Shown in pieces: positions 8,281 to 15,906 of a stretch of DNA of 64,000 nt. Within the stretch, counting starts at the first letter, position 1; each line of letters starts with the position of its first letter. The stretch is taken from the NCBI GenBank assembly GCA_028284905.1, contig JANQQU010000034.1, forward strand, positions 62,001 through 126,000, given 5' to 3'. Both the position numbers and the translations under genes were made by a program. Below the pieces are notes generated by a model. That model was not told the DNA's origin. It did no database searches and saw only the letters and a program-made list of their open reading frames with translations. Origin of the DNA: Calditrichia bacterium. GTDB taxonomy: Bacteria; Calditrichota; Calditrichia; RBG-13-44-9; J075.

Positions 8281-10116
8281 ATGCAAACCTTACCGGAAAA
8301 TGACAAAAACAGTAAGCTTTACAAACAACGGCATTCACTCTCACATATTCTTGCGCAGGCTGTGCAGCAGATTCGCCCTGGCGCCAAGCTTGGCTTTGGC
8401 CCCCCGGTCGATAACGGATTCTACTACGATTTCATTCTGCCGGAGCCAATTACCGAAGAAGACTTTCCCGATCTGGAAGCGCGCATGCGGAAAATTATTG
8501 CCGATAAGCAAGTATTCGAACGAGAAGACCTTTCGGTTGCCGATGCCATCTCTCGTCTGGAATCCATGGAAGAACCGCACAAAATTGAGTATGCGAAAGA
8601 GCTGGTGGAAAAACAGAATCTCGACTCACTCAGCTTCTACACCAACGGCCCGTTCGTTGATATGTGCGAAGGTCCGCACGTAGAGAATAGCCGGCATATT
8701 CCCGCTGATAGCTTCAAGCTGAGCAGTATCGCCGGTGCCTACTGGCGCGGCGATGAAAAGAATGTGATGATGACTCGCATCTACGCCTTCGCTTTCGAGA
8801 ACAAGAAAGAACTGAAGCAATATATCGCCAAGCGGGAACTGGCCTTAAAGCGCGACCACCGCAAACTCGGCGCCCAGTTGGAAATTTACGTCATTGATGA
8901 TGAAATCGGGAAAGGCTTACCCTTGTGGCTCCCGAATGGCAGCGTGATTCGCAGCGAGCTGGAAAAACTGGCCTATGAGTTGGAGTTCAAGGCCGGTTAT
9001 CATCAGGTCGCTACACCGCATATCACCAAGGAAGGGCTCTACAAAACTTCCGGGCACCTCCCCTATTACAAAGAATCGATGTATCCTCCGATGCAATTGC
9101 ATGAGGATGGCGGCGAAGTACAGGCAGTGCCGATTGCCGGCGAAGGGGAAGAGTCCTATTACCTGAAGCCGATGAATTGCCCGCATCACCATAAGATTTA
9201 TGCTGCAAAGAAGCGTTCTTACCGCGATCTACCTATTCGTCTGGCTGAATATGGCACTGTTTATCGTTACGAAAAATCCGGCCAGCTGCAGGGGCTTACC
9301 CGGGTGCGCGGCATGACTATGAATGACGCCCATATCTATTGCACCAAAGAGCAGGTGAAGGATGAATTTAAAGCGGTGATGGACTTGCACCGCCAGCTCT
9401 ATGAACTGTTTGACTTTTCCGATTATTACATGCGCCTCAGCGTCCGGGGGGACGAAGATGCCCGCGGGAAATACGTCGACGATCCGGAAGCATGGGATTA
9501 CACCGAGCGCGTCGTGCAGGAAGCGATGGATGAGATGGAGCTACCTTACGTCACCGTCAAAGGGGAAGCGGCTTTCTACGGACCGAAAATCGATATCCAA
9601 TTCCGCACTGTGATCGACCGGGAATTTACTGTTTCTACCAATCAGTTGGACTTTGCAGTACCGCCGCGTTTCGACCTCAGCTATACCGGCAGCGATGGGG
9701 CGGAATATACCCCGTATGTAATTCACCGTGCGCCGTTAGGCACGCATGAACGTTTTATCGCATTTCTCATCGAGCATTACGGCGGCGCCTTCCCGACCTG
9801 GTTGGCACCTGTGCAAGTGCGCATCCTGCCGGTTGGTGAAGCCTTTATGGATTACGCCAGGAAACTCAATGCAGAACTCCGGGGCAATCTCATTCGCGCC
9901 GAAGTAGATGACTCCAATGAAACGCTCGGGAAGAAGATCCGCACGAACACCACTCAGAAAGTGCCGATTATTCTCGTGGTTGGTCAGAAAGAGCAATCCG
10001 AAGCATCCGTCACTGTCAGACGCTACGGCATAAAGCAGCAGGAAACTTTAAAGTTCTCTGAATTTAAAGACACTGTGATAGACGAGATTCGCACCAGAAG
10101 GCATGTGAAAGCATAA
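8281..10116 (+). CDS. thrS: Threonyl-tRNA synthetase lacking the TGS domain
   Basis: 611 residues. It charges tRNA-Thr with threonine in the cytoplasm. The N2 editing domain begins almost at once, with HSLSH (H18, H22) and CEGPH (C129, H133). The class II core follows: C300 in MNCPHHH (zinc/substrate ligand), motif 2 RYEKSG...RVRG near 328, motif 3 HRAPLGTHERF near 482, then the anticodon-binding domain. Usual bacterial ThrRS is about 640 residues with an N-terminal TGS domain that is absent here. ATG at 8281 is chosen because GGAGG sits at 8268-8272; a TTG at 8266 would overlap that site and add only five residues. It is the first gene of an operon with sua5 and is controlled by the upstream threonine attenuator. 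Confidence 0.96.
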   Translation: MQTLPENDKNSKLYKQRHSLSHILAQAVQQIRPGAKLGFGPPVDNGFYYDFILPEPITEEDFPDLEARMRKIIADKQVFEREDLSVADAISRLESMEEPHKIEYAKELVEKQNLDSLSFYTNGPFVDMCEGPHVENSRHIPADSFKLSSIAGAYWRGDEKNVMMTRIYAFAFENKKELKQYIAKRELALKRDHRKLGAQLEIYVIDDEIGKGLPLWLPNGSVIRSELEKLAYELEFKAGYHQVATPHITKEGLYKTSGHLPYYKESMYPPMQLHEDGGEVQAVPIAGEGEESYYLKPMNCPHHHKIYAAKKRSYRDLPIRLAEYGTVYRYEKSGQLQGLTRVRGMTMNDAHIYCTKEQVKDEFKAVMDLHRQLYELFDFSDYYMRLSVRGDEDARGKYVDDPEAWDYTERVVQEAMDEMELPYVTVKGEAAFYGPKIDIQFRTVIDREFTVSTNQLDFAVPPRFDLSYTGSDGAEYTPYVIHRAPLGTHERFIAFLIEHYGGAFPTWLAPVQVRILPVGEAFMDYARKLNAELRGNLIRAEVDDSNETLGKKIRTNTTQKVPIILVVGQKEQSEASVTVRRYGIKQQETLKFSEFKDTVIDEIRTRRHVKA

Positions 10117-10130
10117 GGCTTGACAATGCC

Positions 10131-11216
10131 ATGCAAACTCGTGTATTAACTGTTGGCAACGCGCCCGAGACCGATAAAAATATTATAGAAGCGGCAAACT
10201 ATCTCCGTGCCGGAAAGCTGGTTGCTTTTCCGACGGAGACAGTTTACGGTCTCGGGGCGGATGCCACAAACGCCACAGCCGTAGAGGCGATCTTCAAAGC
10301 AAAACGGCGACCGGCGGACAATCCCCTCATTGCGCACGTCGCCGATACAGCACAGCTCCTGGAAATTTGTCACTACCCGGAACCAAGGGCAGCAGCGCTA
10401 ATTAAAGCATTCTGGCCCGGTCCGCTTACTTTGGTTTTACCCGCTACCGACCTTGCAAAAAAAGCGCTTACCAGAGGGTTGGATACCGTAGCAGTTCGCA
10501 TGCCCGCCCATCCGATTGCACTCGCTCTTATCCGCCAGACCGGACGTCCGATTGCCGCGCCCAGCGCGAATCTTTCCGGAAAACCGAGCCCAACATCCGC
10601 CCAGCATGTCCTTGAAGATTTTGCTGGATACATTCCCCTCATTCTCGATGGCGGTCTCTGCGAAGTTGGTATCGAGTCGACAGTGTTGGATCTTTCTCAG
10701 GAAACGCCACTCATCTTAAGGCCCGGACAAATTACCGAAGCGGATATTGCTGCAGTTATTGATATTCCCACCCAACAGCAAAGCAACAGTGAGGAGGCGA
10801 AGAAACGCTCGCCGGGTACCCGTTATCGCCATTATAGCCCGAGAGCGGCAGTCTTTGTCATTGGCCCGCAGGTTAGCCATCAATCTGCCAGTGATTTGGT
10901 TGCCGGCCTGGTAGCATCCCGTTCTAACAGTATTCGGATCGGATATATCGGCTGGCGGGAAGCATTGTTAACACATCCTCAGATTTTCTTGAAAAAGGAA
11001 CTTTCCAGGAATGCAGCTGATGATTTAGCGTACCATCTTTATCGGGATTTACGGGCATTCGATGCGCAGTCGGTCGATGTTATTATTATCGATGGTGTTG
11101 CAGCTGCCGGCGTTGGTGTTTCCGTGATGGACAGGCTTCGACGGGCGGCGACGTATGTCTTTGAGGATGATTCGGCGCTTCAGCTGTTTTTGATTTCTCT
11201 GCAACCCCGGAGGTGA
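10131..11216 (+). CDS. sua5: L-threonylcarbamoyladenylate synthase (Sua5 type)
   Basis: 361 residues. It converts threonine, bicarbonate and ATP to threonylcarbamoyl-AMP, the first step of t6A37 modification of ANN-decoding tRNAs. The YrdC-type domain occupies about 1-215, with FPTETVYGLGADA, KAKRRPADNPL (the KxR substrate motif) and PSANLSGKPSPT. The linker carries SPGTRYRHYSP, and a C-terminal Sua5 domain (about 240-361) distinguishes it from short TsaC. It starts 14 bases after thrS, so the two are almost certainly co-transcribed. Both enzymes consume threonine for tRNA function, which makes shared control by the thr attenuator sensible. Confidence 0.95.
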   Translation: MQTRVLTVGNAPETDKNIIEAANYLRAGKLVAFPTETVYGLGADATNATAVEAIFKAKRRPADNPLIAHVADTAQLLEICHYPEPRAAALIKAFWPGPLTLVLPATDLAKKALTRGLDTVAVRMPAHPIALALIRQTGRPIAAPSANLSGKPSPTSAQHVLEDFAGYIPLILDGGLCEVGIESTVLDLSQETPLILRPGQITEADIAAVIDIPTQQQSNSEEAKKRSPGTRYRHYSPRAAVFVIGPQVSHQSASDLVAGLVASRSNSIRIGYIGWREALLTHPQIFLKKELSRNAADDLAYHLYRDLRAFDAQSVDVIIIDGVAAAGVGVSVMDRLRRAATYVFEDDSALQLFLISLQPRR

Positions 11217-11262
11217 AAAAATACCCCCGGGTTATGCTATGTAACCGCTTTGCGGTAAAATG

Positions 11263-12231
11263 CTAAACTGCCAGTACCACATTTCCTTTTTTATGGCCTT
11301 TATCGACATATTGATGGGCGGCAACTGTTTCTGTCAACGGATACTGGCGATCGATCACTGCTTTCAACTTACCGGCAGCCAGTAATTCCTTCAGATAATG
11401 CATGTCTTTTTTGTTCGCCATAGCGACACCGGCAATGATCTGTTTCCCACCGACAATTTTCGTCCAGAGCATCTGCAGGTACTGCGGTATCGAAGCGACT
11501 GCCAGCAGGCAGCGTCCGTTAGTGGCAAGCACCTTTTTACAACGGGCGACATCGACTTTGCCAACGGTATCGTAAATAACATCATAGGTCTCATCGCCTT
11601 CACTGAAATCCGTTTGGGTGTAATCAATTACCTTATCCGCACCGAGCGATTTTACCATCTCCAGATTGGCGGTGCTGCAAACGCCGGTTACTTCTGCCCC
11701 GAAATGCTTCGCCAACTGGACAGCGGCGGTTCCCAGCGCACCGGAAGCACCATAAATCAGTATCTTTTCCCCGGCCTTTATCTTCCCAAAATTGCGGAGA
11801 TAGATTAGGGAAGAGATGGTTCCAAAAGGAACGGCAGCGGCCTCCTCAAAGCTGATATTAGCCGGTTTGAGCACCACCGGCCCATCTTCCGGCATGGTCA
11901 CATACTCGGCATAACAGCGTTGATTTTCCCGCGCGCCAAAGACTTCATCACCGACCTTAAACGCTTTCACATCTTTACCGACCGCCTCAACGATGCCGGA
12001 GAAATCCCTGCCCAACACTTCATTGCGCGGTTTACTGATACCAAAAACCAGGCGGGTAATTGTCCGGAAGCCCAACGGCACTCGCATCGCCCGCAAGCGG
12101 GAATCGCCGGAAGTTACCGTCGTGGCGTGAATGTTTACTAATATCTCGTTATCGCCGGGAAGCGGTTTGGGAATGTCTGCTAATTTCAATACGTCCGGCG
12201 CACCATATTCGTGATAAACAATTGCTTTCAT
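11263..12231 (-). CDS. Zinc-independent MDR alcohol dehydrogenase / quinone oxidoreductase-like
   Basis: 322 residues of the medium-chain dehydrogenase superfamily. The GroES-like N-terminal half has GRDFSGIVEAVGKDV, and the Rossmann half has the NAD(P)-binding stretch GASGALGTAAVQLAK. Catalytic-zinc Cys/His ligands of classical ADHs are not evident, pointing to the NADPH:quinone reductase branch that reduces quinones or enones. ATG at 12231 follows AAGGAGA. An 84-codon gene ends 30 bases upstream on the same strand, so they probably form an operon. The substrate cannot be predicted. Confidence 0.88.
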   Translation of the reverse strand: MKAIVYHEYGAPDVLKLADIPKPLPGDNEILVNIHATTVTSGDSRLRAMRVPLGFRTITRLVFGISKPRNEVLGRDFSGIVEAVGKDVKAFKVGDEVFGARENQRCYAEYVTMPEDGPVVLKPANISFEEAAAVPFGTISSLIYLRNFGKIKAGEKILIYGASGALGTAAVQLAKHFGAEVTGVCSTANLEMVKSLGADKVIDYTQTDFSEGDETYDVIYDTVGKVDVARCKKVLATNGRCLLAVASIPQYLQMLWTKIVGGKQIIAGVAMANKKDMHYLKELLAAGKLKAVIDRQYPLTETVAAHQYVDKGHKKGNVVLAV

Positions 12232-12261
12232 AATGTCATCTCCTTTTAACAAATTTTCTTG

Positions 12262-12516
12262 CTATAAAACTGTGGACAGTTTTAGTTGATCATTTTCCGT
12301 ATCTAACTCATTTCTATCATCAGGCGCTGTGGATGCTGCATCGACGACAAAGTATGTTTTTTCGCGGGTGTGATAATCATAGCAGGTAACCAGCATCTGG
12401 CCGTTTTCCAGTAAAAGATAAAGCCATAAAGCGTTTGCCAGGGAATAGCCGCTATGATCAACAACTTCATAATTCCAGGTGAGTTGTTCCGCTGTTGCTC
12501 TGCTAATTTCCGGCAT
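12262..12516 (-). CDS. Small conserved-looking hypothetical protein
   Basis: 84 residues, no signal peptide or membrane segment, not recognised. It is mildly acidic, with an aromatic-rich centre (WLYLLLENGQ, CYDYHTREKTYFVV) suggesting a small beta-sheet domain. GAAGGAAT before the ATG supports translation. It probably forms an operon with the downstream dehydrogenase. Direct repeats resembling MalT boxes lie about 105-125 bases upstream of its start. Confidence 0.65.
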   Translation of the reverse strand: MPEISRATAEQLTWNYEVVDHSGYSLANALWLYLLLENGQMLVTCYDYHTREKTYFVVDAASTAPDDRNELDTENDQLKLSTVL

Positions 12517-12610
12517 TTCTAAATTCCTTCTTTATTTCAATTGGTAACAACTTCGTTAATCATTACAGAGGTAATTTAACGGATTGAAGAACTTTCCACA
12601 ATCGCTCGAA

Positions 12611-12642
12611 GGATGTAATTGGGGGTGTAATTTGGGGGTGTA
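12611..12642 (+). promoter_or_regulatory. Direct repeats GGGGGTGTA, candidate site for the adjacent MalT-like regulator
   Basis: GGGGGTGTA occurs at 12621-12629 and 12634-12642, 13 bases apart, preceded by the related GGATGTAATT at 12611. E. coli MalT binds G-rich asymmetric direct repeats. The site lies between the MalT-like gene and the start of the 84-codon gene/dehydrogenase unit. Confidence 0.4.
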
Positions 12643-12676
12643 GATGGGCAGTGGCAGTGGCAGTTAATCACTTAAA

Positions 12677-15415
12677 TCAGAGCAGCTTTAGCTCATTCGC
12701 GCGGGCAACCGCTTCCGTACGGGTGCTGACGGCCATTTTACCATAAGCATTGGCAATATGCCGTTTGACGGTGTATAAGCTGATAAACAATTGATCGGCA
12801 ATCTCCTGGTTACGCATACCAGCGGCAATCAGGCGAAGGATTTCAATTTCCCGGTTGGTGAGCGGATCGGCAAGTGCATTGGCAGAAATATCAGTCGTTG
12901 ATCTGGTGGGAGATGGGCCAGCATCAAATGCTGCCAGCAAGCGCCGGGTGTACTCACCGGAAATACCTGCAGCGGCTGCCTGCCGGAGCAAATCGCGCAT
13001 CTTCACGCCTTCTTTCCGGAAGGTTCGTACATAGCCTTCCGGTGCCGCCAGGGTTAACGCGCGTTCCAACGGCACCAGGGAGAGAGATGCGTCTCCCCCG
13101 ACCTGGTAAGCGAGCGCCTGCTGAATCATAATTTCGATGCTGCTTCCGGTCCGTTCTTTCGCTTCGGACGCTTGAAGTAGCCGATCCAGCAGGGCAATAA
13201 CGGCATCGAGCTGGCGGTCATCTCGCTCCTCAGCATACCGCGCAATATAAAGTTTGGCCAAAGTTATATGCTCAAATTCACGGAGGAAAGTGACTTCATC
13301 ATTGACGGCAATTCCCTGCTGCGCCGCCCAGCGTTCTGCATCGGCAATTCTTCCGGTTTTAATCCATAATTGCGCCTGCAGGGCAGCAACCGGGCGGACG
13401 CAAGGTACTGCATCCGGGACAAAGAGGTCATCCGCTTCAGCGAGCAACGCGCTGGCATCATCCAGGCGATTTTCATCTTCCGCCATCTGCGCCTGCAGCA
13501 CCAACCAACGGTATTGATTTTCGGTCAATGCTGCATCCATACCAAAGGCCTGCCCCCGAGCAAGCCAGTCGCGAGCCTTTTCCTGTGCATTTTGTTCATT
13601 ATATAATTCTGCCAGTCCCAGACAGAGATCGGCAGTGCCGCGGATAACTGCACCCTTCCAATTCTCAGCCAGTTTCATCGATTGTTGATAAAGGCCGATC
13701 GCATCGCGCAGCCGTCCCTGCCCGATACAAATATCAGCGAGGACGTGAGTGCCGGAGATTTTGTAATGAGGAATGCCAGCCCCTTCAATCAACCCCAATC
13801 CGCCGGCGAAAGATTCGTACGCTGCTTGCAAATCCCCACGACTCCAGGAGGCCAGTCCCAACAAGGCTGTTGCCCCTCCCCGCCAGACGTATTCCTCCTC
13901 GGGCAGTATTTCCAGCGCTTCCCGGGCATAGCGGATCGTAGCGGCTGCATCATTACTGGCCTGGGCATAAAAGGCCCGAGCCGTCGCAATAAGTGCCGGC
14001 AGTGTGCGGAATTGCTTTTCATCGGTAACGACCATATTTTCTGTATCATTAGCGGAAAGGTATTTTTCCGCATTGAGCAGCCATTGTTCACCGGCACTCA
14101 GATCCCGGGTGTCCATTGCGGACCAGGCGGCCCAAATGCTCAACACCGGTCGCTTCAGAATGATTTCGTCTGGAATTTTTCGCAGCCAGCCATATAAAGT
14201 ACTGCTATGAGCAGTAGAAAACATTCTCGGCGCCGCAAGCTCTACCAAACCGGCAACCCGCTGAAAATCTCCAGCCGTTGTGGCATGGTGAATCGCTGCG
14301 GCGCTCTCGTTTTGCCCTTCGTACCAATCAGAGGCCCGCAGGTGTAACTTGCCCGGTAAATCCGGGAATTCCATTTCCAGGCGGGTCCGGAGCATATCAG
14401 CAAACAGATGATGATAGCGATACCACTGGCGCTTGTCGTCCAGAGATATGATGAACAAATTTTCCCGTTCCAGTGTTTCTAAAAGCGCCTTGCTATTTTC
14501 CCCGGCCGTAACCGCATCACAAAGCGGCGCGCTGAGGCGATCGAGGATGGCTGTTTGCAGTAAAAATTGCCGGACATCATCCGATTGGCGCAGCAGCACT
14601 TCTTCTACCAGGTAATCGAGAATGTAGCGATCATCCCCGGAAAAAGTATCGATGAAACCAGCGACATCCTCCCGCCCCTGCAGAGACAGTCCAGCTAACT
14701 GCAAGCCAGCGATCCATCCTTCGGTTCGGGTTGCCAAGGCGGCAATGCCATCTTCAGCCAATGTCAGTCCCATGGATTGACGGAAAAAATCGTTGACCTC
14801 ATCGGTTGTAAAGCGCAAGTCACCAGATCGTAACTCCAGCAATTCTCCCTTTGCGCGCAGGCGACTCAGTGGTAGCAGTGGATCTACCCGACTGGCCAGC
14901 ACCAAATGCATCTGAGCCGGTAAATGATCCAACAGGAAAACGACGCCCTGGTGGATCTCCGACGCTTCGATCAGGTGAAAATCATCGAGAACTATTATGT
15001 ATTCTTCTTTTCCGGTATTCACTTCATTGATCAGGGAAGTCAGGATGGTTTCTATTGCCGCCGGTTGTGGGGCTTGCAACAACAGCAATGCACTTTCCCC
15101 AATATCAGGTTGAATTTTCTGTAGCGCTTTAATAAAGTAAGTCCAGAAAAATACCGCATCATTATCATTACTATCCAGGGATACCCAGGCAACAGTATTT
15201 TCGGGGGCATTGAGATCCGCAATCCATTCCGCTAATAACGTTGATTTGCCAAACCCGGCCGGCGCCGCCACTAAAGTCAATTTCCCGTTCATCCCCTGGT
15301 TCATGCGCTGAATTAACCGGGGCCGGGATATTAAACCGGAGCGCCAACGAGGCATATAAAGCTTGGTTTCAATCAGGGGAATGCCGGCATTTTTCTCGCC
15401 GCTCTTTTCTGGCAT
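12677..15415 (-). CDS. MalT-like ATP-dependent LuxR-family transcriptional regulator
   Basis: 912 residues. The N-terminal STAND ATPase has Walker A GFGKST at about 54-59 and Walker B IIVLDDFH. A winged-helix and TPR-rich helical middle (about 300-820) would bind an inducer. The C-terminal LuxR-type helix-turn-helix contains LTNREIEILRLIAAG and LFISLYTVKRHI. Such proteins bind ATP plus an inducer, oligomerise and activate promoters with direct-repeat boxes. ATG at 15415 is chosen because AAAGGAC precedes it; an in-frame upstream start at 15529 would add 38 residues without a ribosome site. It lies upstream of the small-protein/ADH pair on the same strand, which it may regulate. Inducer unknown. 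Confidence 0.92.
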   Translation of the reverse strand: MPEKSGEKNAGIPLIETKLYMPRWRSGLISRPRLIQRMNQGMNGKLTLVAAPAGFGKSTLLAEWIADLNAPENTVAWVSLDSNDNDAVFFWTYFIKALQKIQPDIGESALLLLQAPQPAAIETILTSLINEVNTGKEEYIIVLDDFHLIEASEIHQGVVFLLDHLPAQMHLVLASRVDPLLPLSRLRAKGELLELRSGDLRFTTDEVNDFFRQSMGLTLAEDGIAALATRTEGWIAGLQLAGLSLQGREDVAGFIDTFSGDDRYILDYLVEEVLLRQSDDVRQFLLQTAILDRLSAPLCDAVTAGENSKALLETLERENLFIISLDDKRQWYRYHHLFADMLRTRLEMEFPDLPGKLHLRASDWYEGQNESAAAIHHATTAGDFQRVAGLVELAAPRMFSTAHSSTLYGWLRKIPDEIILKRPVLSIWAAWSAMDTRDLSAGEQWLLNAEKYLSANDTENMVVTDEKQFRTLPALIATARAFYAQASNDAAATIRYAREALEILPEEEYVWRGGATALLGLASWSRGDLQAAYESFAGGLGLIEGAGIPHYKISGTHVLADICIGQGRLRDAIGLYQQSMKLAENWKGAVIRGTADLCLGLAELYNEQNAQEKARDWLARGQAFGMDAALTENQYRWLVLQAQMAEDENRLDDASALLAEADDLFVPDAVPCVRPVAALQAQLWIKTGRIADAERWAAQQGIAVNDEVTFLREFEHITLAKLYIARYAEERDDRQLDAVIALLDRLLQASEAKERTGSSIEIMIQQALAYQVGGDASLSLVPLERALTLAAPEGYVRTFRKEGVKMRDLLRQAAAAGISGEYTRRLLAAFDAGPSPTRSTTDISANALADPLTNREIEILRLIAAGMRNQEIADQLFISLYTVKRHIANAYGKMAVSTRTEAVARANELKLL

Positions 15416-15480
15416 TAAACGTCCTTTATCTCTGATTTCCGATAGTGATGAAATCAATATCGATTGTTCATCTCGTTTTA

Positions 15481-15515
15481 TTGCCCATTTGTAAAATTGC
15501 AAATGGGCAAATGGG
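15481..15515. repeat. CAAATGGGC palindromic repeat, copy A
   Basis: TTGCCCATTTG and CAAATGGGCAA form a hairpin, followed by a second AATGGG unit. It is related to copies at 29054-29104 and 35973-36022. Confidence 0.65.
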
Positions 15516-15700
15516 TATGTGGAAATCAATATATAATCGCGTTAATGAACTTCGCAAACCTATTTCTTTCTTTGCCAAACAGTTTGTTTATTGGATTTGT
15601 TCATTCTCCTTTTCCCACAGGGCAGGTTGATTTATTCCTCCCCCATTTTTATATTTATCTTTAATTTGGTAGCGTTAAAGAAGTAATACTATTCATTCCG

Positions 15701-15789
15701 GTCATTGCGAGGCGTTTTTTGCCGAAGCAATCTCAAACGTGCATACAACATGGAGATCGCTTCGTCGCTGCACTCCTCGCGATGACAGC
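15701..15789. repeat. GTCATTGCGAGG palindromic element, copy 1
   Basis: GTCATTGCGAGGCG and GCCGAAGCAATCTC on the left mirror GAGATCGCTTCG and CTCGCGATGACAG on the right, giving an element of about 90 bp with inverted ends. Copies 2 and 3 are at 36594-36685 and 47838-47926. Similar intergenic elements are widespread in bacteria. Confidence 0.75.
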
Positions 15790-15906
15790 TTTAGCATTAC
15801 ATGTTTAACACTACCTTTAATTTTAGGTGATTGACATTCGCTTGCTTTTCTCACTGAATGCGAACGCCGCCCCCTGTAATTTTTAAAATCAGGTTCAGGT
15901 TTCTAA

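Larger units (their letters stand above)
15416..15906. other. Intergenic region with two repeat elements
   Basis: This spacer between the divergent MalT-like and HTCS genes carries a CAAATGGGC palindrome at 15481-15515 and a GTCATTGCGAGG palindrome at 15701-15789. Otherwise it is AT-rich. No gene is evident. Confidence 0.6.

Noticed and set aside
13682-14197. A 171-codon plus-strand frame opposite the MalT-like gene
   Set aside because: Antisense to the TPR region of a well-supported gene, with no signals of its own.
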